A stretch of 43,526 nt of DNA from Alteromonadales bacterium alter-6D02 (lineage in GTDB: Bacteria > Pseudomonadota > Gammaproteobacteria > Enterobacterales > Psychrobiaceae). How positions within the stretch are numbered: position 1 is the first letter of the stretch; each line of letters starts with the position of its first letter. Below are positions 7,869-16,197 of this stretch, in pieces. A model generated the notes under the pieces. That model was given only the letters and a program-made list of their open reading frames with translations. It was not told where the DNA came from and made no database searches. Made by a program: the position numbers and the translations under genes. Location: NCBI GenBank assembly GCA_002835545.1, contig PIZK01000039.1, positions 1 to 43,526 on the forward strand, in the 5' to 3' direction.

Positions 7869-8849
7869 ATGACTAATAACTTTACTGTTTGTGCCCTTTA
7901 TAAATTTGTACGCCTCGAAAACTACATAGAGCTTCGTGACCCGCTATTAGCAACCATGGAAAAAAATGAAGTACGTGGAACATTACTGCTCGCTCTAGAA
8001 GGGATTAACGGGACAATCGCAGGCCCACAACAGGGGATCGATAATGTACTCGCGTTTTTAACAAATGATCAACGCTTAGCTGAATTATCTTATAAATTGT
8101 CATTTAATGATGAAAACCCATTTCAGCGTACTAAAGTGAAATTGAAAAAAGAAATCGTCACCATGGGTGTTGAAGGTATCGACCCAAACCATGTAGTCGG
8201 TACATACGTTAAACCTCAAGATTGGAACGCACTTATTTCAGATCCAGAAGTAATCGTTGTTGATACTCGTAATGATTACGAAGTTGAGATTGGCACATTT
8301 AAAGATGCACTCAATCCAGATACAGAAACATTTCGCGAATTCCCACAATACGTTAAAGAAAATCTAGACAATACTAAGCACAAGAAAGTCGCAATGTATT
8401 GTACTGGCGGAATTCGCTGTGAAAAGTCAACGGCCTACTTAAAAGAACAGGGTTTCGACGAAGTTTACCATCTTGAGGGCGGTATTTTAAAATACCTAGA
8501 AGAAGTACCAAAAGAAGAGTCGCTGTGGGAAGGTGAATGTTTCGTGTTTGATGGCCGAGTCGCTGTAAACCATGATTTGGAGCAAGGTCAATATGACCAG
8601 TGTTTCGCCTGCCGTTTTCCTTTAACTGAAGAAGAGATGCAAAGCGAGCATTATGTGAAAGGGGTTAGCTGCCATCGCTGTCACGAAAGCGTTACAGACG
8701 AGCAACGAGCACGTTTTGCTGAACGGGAGCGTCAAATAAAGCTAGCTGAGCAACGCGGTGAAAATCACATTGGCGGTGATGTAAAACACATCATCAATCA
8801 ACGACGCGAGCAAAAAAATGCTAAGAAAAACGAAGCAAAAGTTAAATAA
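7869..8849 (+). CDS. trhO: tRNA uridine(34) hydroxylase TrhO (rhodanese-like)
   Basis: 326 aa. TrhO (YceA) carries out the O2-dependent formation of 5-hydroxyuridine at the wobble position of certain tRNAs. The N-terminal ferredoxin-like UPF0176 domain (about 1-100) contains [13 protein letters not shown]. The rhodanese domain (about 125-220) has the active-site loop [11 protein letters not shown] with catalytic-type C178. A C-terminal region contains two CxxC pairs (CFAC, CHRC), probably a zinc site, and a basic tail. Length is about that of E. coli TrhO. It appears monocistronic, with an upstream FNR box (7745-7758) and a terminator after it. Anaerobic repression would fit the oxygen requirement. 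Confidence 0.93.
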   Translation: MTNNFTVCALYKFVRLENYIELRDPLLATMEKNEVRGTLLLALEGINGTIAGPQQGIDNVLAFLTNDQRLAELSYKLSFNDENPFQRTKVKLKKEIVTMGVEGIDPNHVVGTYVKPQDWNALISDPEVIVVDTRNDYEVEIGTFKDALNPDTETFREFPQYVKENLDNTKHKKVAMYCTGGIRCEKSTAYLKEQGFDEVYHLEGGILKYLEEVPKEESLWEGECFVFDGRVAVNHDLEQGQYDQCFACRFPLTEEEMQSEHYVKGVSCHRCHESVTDEQRARFAERERQIKLAEQRGENHIGGDVKHIINQRREQKNAKKNEAKVK

Positions 8850-8866
8850 TCGCATTTATTTAACTT
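8839..8866 (+). other. 11-bp inverted repeat covering the trhO stop codon
   Basis: AAGTTAAATAA (8839-8849, ending in the TAA stop) is perfectly complementary to TTATTTAACTT (8856-8866), with a 6-nt loop and a few T residues after it. It could be a first, AT-rich termination or mRNA-end hairpin ahead of the stronger one at 8881. Confidence 0.6.
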
Positions 8867-8880
8867 TTGTTAACGATTTA

Positions 8881-8912
8881 AATAGGCCAATTTAATTGGC
8901 CTATTTCTTTTT
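8881..8912 (+). terminator. Terminator after trhO
   Basis: AATAGGCCAA pairs perfectly with TTGGCCTATT across a 5-nt loop and is followed by a T-rich tract. The mirrored A-rich flank would let it work on both strands. Confidence 0.85.
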
Positions 8913-9086
8913 AAATTCACACCTGCTCTCACTTTTATAAAAAGCTACCATCTCTCTTGCTCTAGCCTATCAAAGCCATTTGTTAAAATTGTGAATACTA
9001 AAACACACTTTGTTGCATATTGTCAGTTTCCCTAAAATCATTACACGCGTAAGGTAAAAGCGATTTTAAAATGGAATAGTTTCAGT

Positions 9087-11336
9087 ATGTTAAAAATGAA
9101 TAACAGCAAGGTATTTCCTCGCTTTACTACTTGTGCAGCACTAGTATCATTAGCAATGACAAGTCATTTTGCGCAAGCGAAGACCAGTATCACCATCCCA
9201 CAAATTAAAAATAAAATAGAAATTGATGGTGAAATGAACGAAACAGCATGGGCCAATGCAACAAAACTCGACTTGGCTTATGAAAAGAACCCAGGAGAAG
9301 GGATAGCTGCAAGAGTTAAAACTACCGCCTATTTTTATGAAGATGGCGAAAACCTTAATGTTGCCATCGTTGCTAACGACCCAAACCCAGAACAGATCCG
9401 CGCACATTTATCAGATCGAGATAAGATGTTTCAGGATGATTGGGCCGGGATTGTTATCGATACTTTCAATGATAAACGGACTGCTTATGAATTCTTTGTC
9501 AATCCAATAGGGGTGCAAGGTGACATTCGCATGGAAGATAATAATGGCTGGCGTGAAGACACCTCTTGGGATGCCATTTGGGATAGTGCAGGAAAAATAA
9601 CCGACAAAGGTTATATCGTTGAAATGAGTATTCCTTTTAAAGCACTACGTTTCCCTGAAGCCCAAGGTCCTTTGACGTGGAATATTGCAGTATTACGTAC
9701 CTACCCTCGCGATCACCGTTATCAATTTACCAACTATAAAGATGATCGAACCGTGCAATGTAATATTTGCCAATTCGACAACATCTCTGGCTTTAGCAAT
9801 ATAAAACCAAGTAAAAATATTCAAGTAACCCCAACGCTTACGATAAATCGTAGTGATAAACGTGAAGCTGAACAGGCCAACTGGGACAACGGTGATGGTA
9901 ATACTGATGCTGGTATTGATCTGCGTTGGGGCGTTACGCCCGATATGGTACTAAATGCAACTTTAAATCCTGACTTTTCACAAGTAGAAGCAGACTCAGG
10001 CCAATTAAATGTAAACAATACCTTTTCCTTGTTTTATCGTGAAAGACGCCCATTTTTCCTTGATGGTGCCGATTATTTTGACGGCGAACGCTTAAACCTT
10101 GTCCATACCCGAAACATCGCTAATCCTGATTATGGGGTTAAGCTCACGGGCAAAACAGGCAACCATACCTATGCTCTACTTTCAGCCAATGACGAAGCCA
10201 CAGCCTTCTTATTACCCGGCAATCAAGGCTCAGATTTAGCAGAACTAGATAAAAAAAGTCAAGCAACAATCGCGCGCTATAAAATGGATATAGGTGAACG
10301 TTCAAGTATTGGTGCTCACTTAACTAATCGTCAAGGCGATGGTTATAAAAATACTGTAGCCTCAGTTGATGGGCGTTATTGGTTTAACGATCAAGACAGC
10401 TTTTCGTACCAAGCAGCGTGGTCTGACTCAGACAACAACCCTCATTTGGTTAAAGAGTATGAGCTAGAAGAAAAGCAAACAGGCCATGCTATTTCAATGC
10501 AGTTAAAACGTGATACTCGCGATTATACCCTCCGCGCAAGCTACAGTGATACTGGAGAAGACTTTCGCGCCGACTTAGGCTTTGTTAGACAAGCAGACTA
10601 TCGCCGCGCCGTGATCGGTGGTGAACGCAGATGGTATGGTGAAGATGGTGCAGCATTAAACCAATGGGGGTTTTGGAGTGATGTAGACCGCACTGAAGAC
10701 CAAAATGGCTTATTGCTAGAGGAAGAGGCTGAAATACATTTAAATTTACAGGGCCGTCATCAATTCTACTCAAATATGGGTGTAGTTACACGTAATAAAC
10801 ATCACAAAGGAAAGTATTTTGATGAAACACAGTTTATGGCCTTTGCGCGTATTCGCCCTGTTTCTGCGATTAATGTCCGCGCCTTTACCAGAATCGGTAA
10901 ACAGATCGATTATGCCAATGTACAACTAGGTGACACATTTGTCTTAAATAGTGGCTTGAACTGGAATGTAAACGATCATTTATCTATCGACCTTGACCAT
11001 AATTACAATCGCTTAGATGTTGATGAGGGCAGACTGTTTACGGCTAATTTAACGGATGCACGTTTTACTTACCAATTTGACTTGAAAAGCTATCTGAAAC
11101 TAGTCATACAATATCGAGACGTTGATCGTAATGTTGAATTGTATAAGACACCTGACGATTACGATGCATCCTTTAAAGGCTTCAATACGCAACTGCTTTA
11201 CTCATACAAGCTCAATCCACAATCTCTTATCTTCGTTGGTTATGCTGACAAAGGACAACAAGACGATGAGTTTGATAAACTAAAACGAACCGATAGAACC
11301 GTTTTTGCTAAATTCAGTTACGCATGGCAAATGTAG
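9087..11336 (+). CDS. DUF5916-type outer-envelope protein with CBM9-like N-terminus
   Basis: 749 aa with a signal peptide (residues 1-31, cleavage near FAQA-KT). Residues about 35-235 resemble a family 9 carbohydrate-binding fold (IEIDGEMNETAWANA, then DDWAGIVIDTFNDKRTAYEF). The remainder is aromatic and strand-rich, with the LNPDFSQVEADSGQ and RRPFFLDGADYFD blocks I associate with DUF5916 proteins, probably an outer-membrane beta-barrel. No function is established for this family; surface glycan binding or transport is a guess. GGA lies 11 nt before the ATG, and a second ATG three codons later is possible. It is flanked by terminators on both sides, so it is monocistronic. Confidence 0.8.
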   Translation: MLKMNNSKVFPRFTTCAALVSLAMTSHFAQAKTSITIPQIKNKIEIDGEMNETAWANATKLDLAYEKNPGEGIAARVKTTAYFYEDGENLNVAIVANDPNPEQIRAHLSDRDKMFQDDWAGIVIDTFNDKRTAYEFFVNPIGVQGDIRMEDNNGWREDTSWDAIWDSAGKITDKGYIVEMSIPFKALRFPEAQGPLTWNIAVLRTYPRDHRYQFTNYKDDRTVQCNICQFDNISGFSNIKPSKNIQVTPTLTINRSDKREAEQANWDNGDGNTDAGIDLRWGVTPDMVLNATLNPDFSQVEADSGQLNVNNTFSLFYRERRPFFLDGADYFDGERLNLVHTRNIANPDYGVKLTGKTGNHTYALLSANDEATAFLLPGNQGSDLAELDKKSQATIARYKMDIGERSSIGAHLTNRQGDGYKNTVASVDGRYWFNDQDSFSYQAAWSDSDNNPHLVKEYELEEKQTGHAISMQLKRDTRDYTLRASYSDTGEDFRADLGFVRQADYRRAVIGGERRWYGEDGAALNQWGFWSDVDRTEDQNGLLLEEEAEIHLNLQGRHQFYSNMGVVTRNKHHKGKYFDETQFMAFARIRPVSAINVRAFTRIGKQIDYANVQLGDTFVLNSGLNWNVNDHLSIDLDHNYNRLDVDEGRLFTANLTDARFTYQFDLKSYLKLVIQYRDVDRNVELYKTPDDYDASFKGFNTQLLYSYKLNPQSLIFVGYADKGQQDDEFDKLKRTDRTVFAKFSYAWQM

Positions 11337-11351
11337 CCTGAATATAAACTA

Positions 11352-11411
11352 ATAGACTGAGTTAGCACTATAAGTTGCTCACTCAGTCTATACTTAATGG
11401 AGTTTTTATTT
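11352..11411 (+). terminator. Probable terminator after the DUF5916 gene
   Basis: ATAGACTGAGT (11352-11362) pairs perfectly with ACTCAGTCTAT (11381-11391). An inner AGCA/TGCT stem is also possible. A GTTTTTATTTT tract begins about 10 nt beyond the hairpin, slightly far for a textbook terminator. Confidence 0.65.
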
Positions 11412-11483
11412 TAATCTTGACCATAAGCATATATATGTGCAAAAAAATCCAAGTTTAATAGTTGATTAGTGAGGTAAGTTTAC

Positions 11484-12914
11484 ATGGGATACGATGCGAT
11501 TGGCGAGTCATCCAGTGTTAAGCGCATTCACGATCTGGTTAAGAGAATAAATTCACAGACTCGCACTAAGTCTTCGCTCTATGAACAAGCAGCCACTTAC
11601 TTTGCTCAACTAGAACACACAGACAGCACACTAGAAACACTTAAACAAAACGTTGCCGACGCGCAAGTGCAAGCTGACAGTTCACAAGACAAAAAACGCA
11701 CGCAACAGCTCAATAAAATCCTCGAGCTAGCTAAAATAAAACTCAGTGATTTTGAAGCAAAGCTCCAAGCTGAGCGGCTTATGAGAAAAGAACAAGTTAC
11801 CGATGTGTGCTTAACAATCCTCGAGTATTGCCAAGGAAAAAATAAAGCCGACCGACAGCGTAAGCTTGCTAAAATTTTAGGAACCTTAGTTCTAGCTGGA
11901 CCAGACACGCCCAAACTTGCCCGCACTTACAATCAACGTGCCCAACATTTATATCATGCACTCTTAAGTCATCAACTCTTAAATCAACTGATTGAAGACA
12001 ATTTGATGAACAATCAATACATCAAGCAACATGCTGACACACCGGAACTATTTCAAGACCAAGTAATCATTCCTTTATTAACCGCCGCATTAATGCAGCA
12101 TGTGGGAAATTACCATCCGGACGCACAACGTATTCTACATGGTGACGATAATGAACAAGACCCTTTTAGAGTATTAGAACAGCAAGAACGCCTCGACTTA
12201 TTAAAATGCAATTACCAGCAAACAATTAATTACCTCAATCACGGTTTAGGTGTTGCTAATTACACCGGCTTATCACGTGAGGAAGAGCAACAGTTTAATC
12301 AAGTGGAACATGATAAATTAGCATTTATTAACACACTAATTAAAAAAGCACTCTCGCCGAAACAAGGGTTGGGAAACCTGCTAAAAGTTCCACAGATATA
12401 CACATCGGTTGTACTTTCAACAAAATTAAACTTTAACTATGAGTTTTTACCTAGAGCATTCGTATTACTAAACAAAAGTGCTGAGGGTGGTGGGTTAAGT
12501 AAAGCGGTCATTAATTGCTTTTTGAAAATAATGGGAAACTTCCCTCAAGGCTTTGGTGTTACCTATATTCCTAAAGGCAATGATGGTGAAGACCTGCAGA
12601 CCTATGAATATGCTATTGTCAATGGGCTCTACCCAACTCACCCCGAGTACCCACGCTGTCGTATTGTTTCTCGTAAATTAGTATTTTTTACGTCAGGCAG
12701 TAACCTGACCATTGAGCGAGTTAACAACCTTTACTACCCGCCGACAAAAAGAAAATTAGAAACAATAAGTAAAGAACGACTTGAAGCGATATTAAGCCAA
12801 CTACGGGGCAGTAGTAAATTTGATAGTGCAGAGCAAGATAGGATCCCAAGCTATTGGAAGCCTCACGACTTCTTTATTTATACCCGCAATCAAAATTTGT
12901 GGAATATAATATAA
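11484..12914 (+). CDS. Uncharacterised protein, possibly a degenerate HD-GYP-like protein
   Basis: 476 aa, not confidently recognised; no signal peptide or membrane helix. Residues about 20-115 are charged and helical, probably coiled coil. The C-terminal half resembles the layout of an HD-GYP phosphodiesterase. ALMQHVGNYHPDAQ (about 200-213) stands where LLHDIGK would be, and NYLNHGLGVANYTGLSREE where the HHE...GYP block would be. GLSKAVINCFLKIMGNFPQGFGV (about 336-358, paraphrased by position) resembles the family's terminal helix and strand. The catalytic HD pair and GYP are absent, so c-di-GMP hydrolysis is unlikely and a binding or scaffold role would be inferred. GAGG lies before the ATG. 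It is monocistronic. Confidence 0.55.
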   Translation: MGYDAIGESSSVKRIHDLVKRINSQTRTKSSLYEQAATYFAQLEHTDSTLETLKQNVADAQVQADSSQDKKRTQQLNKILELAKIKLSDFEAKLQAERLMRKEQVTDVCLTILEYCQGKNKADRQRKLAKILGTLVLAGPDTPKLARTYNQRAQHLYHALLSHQLLNQLIEDNLMNNQYIKQHADTPELFQDQVIIPLLTAALMQHVGNYHPDAQRILHGDDNEQDPFRVLEQQERLDLLKCNYQQTINYLNHGLGVANYTGLSREEEQQFNQVEHDKLAFINTLIKKALSPKQGLGNLLKVPQIYTSVVLSTKLNFNYEFLPRAFVLLNKSAEGGGLSKAVINCFLKIMGNFPQGFGVTYIPKGNDGEDLQTYEYAIVNGLYPTHPEYPRCRIVSRKLVFFTSGSNLTIERVNNLYYPPTKRKLETISKERLEAILSQLRGSSKFDSAEQDRIPSYWKPHDFFIYTRNQNLWNII

Positions 12915-13060
12915 TACTAAACACATTAAGTAATGTGACCTTATTGTGTCTTAGACATAAAATGCTTGAACAAGGCGCACTCAATCCCAATCATTTTACC
13001 TAGTACTATTGGCCAAATATCTGATGGAGTTGATGAAAACTTCACTTTGCTAAGGGCGGA

Positions 13061-13408
13061 TTACCCCCCTGGCAGCCCAAATAATAATGAGCTTAGGATA
13101 AAAACAAAAATTGAAGCTAGCGCAAAATAATACGCAAGAATGAGTGACCAACGCCGATCTTCACAAAATAAAATCCCATTTTGTAAGCCTGACGAGTCAT
13201 AGCGTTTATTAAAGAGGTACCCTGTTATCACCCACGCTTTAACCATAACTTTAACAGGAGAATCAACAGACAAACCTGTGTGAAGCCATAATTGAGGGTG
13301 CCATTTCTTTAGCTTTACCAAAAAAGTAAAATAGAGGGCGTAAAATATTCCAAGCATGAGCACTAACAATAACGCAGCTCCTTGCGTTGGGTGACTAATT
13401 AAATCCAT
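13061..13408 (-). CDS. Small hypothetical membrane protein
   Basis: 115 aa, family not recognised. Two hydrophobic helices frame the protein: residues about 10-30 (AALLLVLMLGIFYALYFTFL) and about 88-110 (LILAYYFALASIFVFILSSL). Between them lies a 55-residue polar segment containing KRYDSSGLQNGILF. It is probably an inner-membrane protein with both termini on the same side. It is transcribed towards the end of the 476-aa gene and lies downstream of the VF530-family gene on the same strand, about 100 nt away. Transcription and translation are supported only by the open frame and composition. Confidence 0.6.
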   Translation of the reverse strand: MDLISHPTQGAALLLVLMLGIFYALYFTFLVKLKKWHPQLWLHTGLSVDSPVKVMVKAWVITGYLFNKRYDSSGLQNGILFCEDRRWSLILAYYFALASIFVFILSSLLFGLPGG

Positions 13409-13511
13409 TTAATCCACCGTAAGACGTGCAATGATATTGAGTTTTATAAAAGACTAGACTAATTTTTATCGATAGCCAAGTAAATTTTAGTCTTATCTTT
13501 TATTCAATTAG

Positions 13512-13784
13512 CTATTTCTTCTTTAATTCTGGCCAAACAAACTTTTCAGGTTGTTCAGACTCTTGATTTAAACACGTTTCAAGATAATACTGCTCCACCT
13601 GCTCTCTGGCCCAAGGTGTCTTTCTTAAAAATTTTAAGCTAGATTTAATGCTTGGGTCATTGTAAAAACAACGAATTTCAATCTTGCGACTTAAATGTGG
13701 AAAGCCATGACGCTCAACTAAAGCAGTCACAATGTTTTCTAGGGTTAAACCATGTAAAGGGTTGTTCGGTTGCTTTTGACTCAT
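13512..13784 (-). CDS. VF530 family protein (DUF2132)
   Basis: 90 aa. The sequence [20 protein letters not shown], then [24 protein letters not shown], is the full conserved core of the VF530/DUF2132 family, a small helical DNA-binding-like fold known from a Vibrio structure whose cellular role is not established. Length is normal for the family. It is divergent from rnhA (13971), with about 190 nt of shared upstream DNA. Confidence 0.88.
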   Translation of the reverse strand: MSQKQPNNPLHGLTLENIVTALVERHGFPHLSRKIEIRCFYNDPSIKSSLKFLRKTPWAREQVEQYYLETCLNQESEQPEKFVWPELKKK

Positions 13785-13970
13785 AAACTGTGCTTCTACT
13801 TTACTCTAATGACAATAAATCGATTCACCCCAGTTTAACAAATCAAAACTAGAGTTTATAGCAAGCAATGATGAACGCGCGCGAAATCACTGTGAAATCC
13901 GCAAAATATCACTTGTAACTCTACCTCAGCCCTTTATTATCCCCTCATGACTTTTTAAACAAGCGAAACT

Positions 13971-14744
13971 ATGAGTAAGAAATATTATGTAATCTGGAAA
14001 GGCGAAAAAACCGGTATCTTTGATTCGTGGCCACAAGTTAAAGAATTGATCGATGGTCGCAGTGATGCGCAGTATATGGGGTTTTCGTCAAAAGAGCTTG
14101 CTCAGGCAGCATTTAAGGAAAGCTACACTCGTGCTTTAATGAAACGTTCGTTAGAAAAAGAAGGAAAAAGCAAACCACCAGCTTCAACGCCTAACTCAAG
14201 CCAAAAGGCAACTCGAGCTACCTCAAGTGATATTGCCATCTATAGTGACGGAGCATGCTCCCCAAACCCTGGACAAGCAGGTACAGGCCTTGCAGTCTAC
14301 AATAAGAATCAACTCGAACAATTACTGTTTGGTTTATACGAGTCTCAAGGGACAAATAACTCTGCCGAGCTTTACGGGCTATTAGAAGCATTAAAACTGG
14401 CTCAAACGTATCTAGAAAAAGGTCTTTCGGTTCAAGTATTATCAGACTCTAAATACTCAATTGATTGCATCACTAAATGGGCCACGGGATGGAAAAATAA
14501 AGGTTGGACACGAGGCAAAGGTGAACCCATTAAAAACCTTGAAACAATTAAACAGGCTTATAGTTTATACCAAGAGTTAAAAACTCATATTACTATTACC
14601 CATGTTAAAGGTCACGCGAACATAGAAGGAAATGAATTAGCTGATCGTATGGCTGTCTATGCACGCATGACAAAACAAACCCGCCTGATTGCATACCAAG
14701 AAACAATGGATATCAACACTATTTTAGCGATGCCGTCAGGCTAA
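13971..14744 (+). CDS. rnhA: Ribonuclease HI with N-terminal RNA:DNA hybrid-binding domain
   Basis: 257 aa. Residues 1-50 form the caulimovirus-type hybrid-binding domain (KYYVIWKGEKTGIFDSW, with YMGFSSKELAQAAF), normally found in eukaryotic RNase H1 and some bacterial enzymes. A flexible Ser/Lys/Pro linker (about 60-85) leads to the catalytic domain. The catalytic acids are visible as D93, E133, D159 and D225, with H215 in HVKGHANIEGNE. It cleaves RNA in RNA:DNA hybrids such as R-loops and primers. It is longer than the single-domain E. coli RnhA, so a second classical rnhA may exist elsewhere. It converges with trmK. Confidence 0.92.
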   Translation: MSKKYYVIWKGEKTGIFDSWPQVKELIDGRSDAQYMGFSSKELAQAAFKESYTRALMKRSLEKEGKSKPPASTPNSSQKATRATSSDIAIYSDGACSPNPGQAGTGLAVYNKNQLEQLLFGLYESQGTNNSAELYGLLEALKLAQTYLEKGLSVQVLSDSKYSIDCITKWATGWKNKGWTRGKGEPIKNLETIKQAYSLYQELKTHITITHVKGHANIEGNELADRMAVYARMTKQTRLIAYQETMDINTILAMPSG

Positions 14745-14755
14745 GTAAGTTAACA

Positions 14756-15433
14756 TTAGTCAATAATCACTTGCTGATAAGCCTTTACTTCAGCAAGTGA
14801 TTGCCCCTGCTGTTTTTGGTAATGTGTGAGTGTTCTGCTCAAATAAGCTTGCCCAACGGCTCCACTACCATGCCACATCTTATTTCCAACTAAACTAACT
14901 TCTGGATAATTTTGGTCTGAAGTAACATGAATCATTTCATAAAAACGTTTATTCTCTTGTAGCAATTGTTCATCCACTAGCCTGAGGTCTAACTCGCTTA
15001 GTGTTTTTCGTAATTGATAATGTTGCCGCAGTGGGCAAAGCAAAAATTCTAGTTGATGTTGTGGGTTTTGAGCAACTATCGCTTTGACAAACCATTGAGT
15101 CAATTCACCACCAACGCCAGCAATGATAATCAAATGACGTTCGCTAACGGGATACTCACTGAGAGGAAGGCTAGCCACATCAAGACAGTGAACATGCCAC
15201 AAGGGCTGGTGTAGAAAATGTCGCGACAATTTTTCAGATAGTTGCGTCATAATGGTCGGAACTATATCGACAAAATGGATATTTGACTGGCGTTCACTTT
15301 CGCCCACCTTTTTATGCTGTTGTTTTAATAGTTCAATTCCCAAAAAACCATGATCACAACAACAATCCCAAATATGAGGGTACGGATATTTAACCATAGT
15401 GGCTAATTGACTTAATCGTTTACTATTTTTCAA
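14756..15433 (-). CDS. trmK: tRNA (adenine(22)-N1)-methyltransferase TrmK-like
   Basis: 225 aa Rossmann-type SAM methyltransferase of the TrmK/COG2384 group. The opening SKRLSQLATMV is followed by the SAM motif IWDCCCDHGFLGIELL (about 18-33), a HFVDIVP strand, and IIAGVGGELTQWFV (about 104-117). The family methylates N1 of A22 in some tRNAs in Firmicutes; the gammaproteobacterial members are less studied. It lies 12 nt after alkB on the same strand, so the two are probably co-transcribed. Length is close to the family norm. It converges with rnhA. Confidence 0.82.
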   Translation of the reverse strand: MKNSKRLSQLATMVKYPYPHIWDCCCDHGFLGIELLKQQHKKVGESERQSNIHFVDIVPTIMTQLSEKLSRHFLHQPLWHVHCLDVASLPLSEYPVSERHLIIIAGVGGELTQWFVKAIVAQNPQHQLEFLLCPLRQHYQLRKTLSELDLRLVDEQLLQENKRFYEMIHVTSDQNYPEVSLVGNKMWHGSGAVGQAYLSRTLTHYQKQQGQSLAEVKAYQQVIID

Positions 15434-15445
15434 GATTCTCTCAAG

Positions 15446-16081
15446 CTACTTAAGGTGAAAAAAGGGCGTCAGTTGACGAAAAGTGAAGTTTAATCTCGAC
15501 TCTTCAACTTTTAAGCGTTTAGGTAAACAATGTTGCCATTGCTGTTGCATAGGAGAATGCATTAATAACAAATCACCTGAATGTAATGGGATTGTCACGA
15601 CTTCACGGCTATTATTGTGACGCAATGAAAAGTCCCGACTAGCACCAACCGATATAGAAGCAATCGTTGCGCTCCTAATTAGCTCCGGCTCGTCATCATC
15701 ATGCCACCCGACATGCTGCCTCCCATTAAGATACTGGTTAACCAACACACCATTGAAGTAAAGACCAAAATCATTGCGAAGTTTTTGCTTTAGTTTATTC
15801 GCATACTTAGGCCACGGTTGTGCATTAATCAATAATGAAGAGTACTCATAATCGCACCCTTCATCACCAAACCAAACTTGACGACAGGCGATGGTTCGAA
15901 GTTCACCGCGTATTTTAATTTGAGGTTGCTTAAAAGCAAATGTTGCCGCTTCTGTTTTTAGTGCCCCTTGCTGGGCTGGATTAAGGTAGTCTCGAATTAA
16001 CGTTACTGGTGGTTTAAACCCACTATGAGTCTGAATATATGATTGTTCATCCTCACCAAAATGAATCGTTCGCTGCTGCAT
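15446..16081 (-). CDS. alkB: Alpha-ketoglutarate-dependent dioxygenase, AlkB family
   Basis: 211 aa Fe(II)/2-oxoglutarate dioxygenase that removes N1-methyladenine and N3-methylcytosine type lesions by oxidative demethylation. Iron ligands are H127 and D129 in HVGWHDDDEPEL, plus H184 in QHCLPK. R196 and R202 in ESRLNFTFR bind 2-oxoglutarate. NQYLNGRQHVGWH and SISVGASRDFSLRH are typical of the ALKBH2/3-like AlkB branch that lacks the Ada neighbourhood. It is first in a two-gene unit with trmK and divergent from a FAD oxidoreductase. DNA repair is the default role, but RNA demethylation cannot be excluded. Confidence 0.9.
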   Translation of the reverse strand: MQQRTIHFGEDEQSYIQTHSGFKPPVTLIRDYLNPAQQGALKTEAATFAFKQPQIKIRGELRTIACRQVWFGDEGCDYEYSSLLINAQPWPKYANKLKQKLRNDFGLYFNGVLVNQYLNGRQHVGWHDDDEPELIRSATIASISVGASRDFSLRHNNSREVVTIPLHSGDLLLMHSPMQQQWQHCLPKRLKVEESRLNFTFRQLTPFFHLK

Positions 16082-16197
16082 CGTCTAGCCTTGCCTACCA
16101 TGGGCTCATAATTTTAGGGAGTGTTCGATTAATCTTGCTCAATAGGAATAAGCTAAGTAAAATTAACACCATAGTTCTTTCGTTCATGCTAAGTGTT

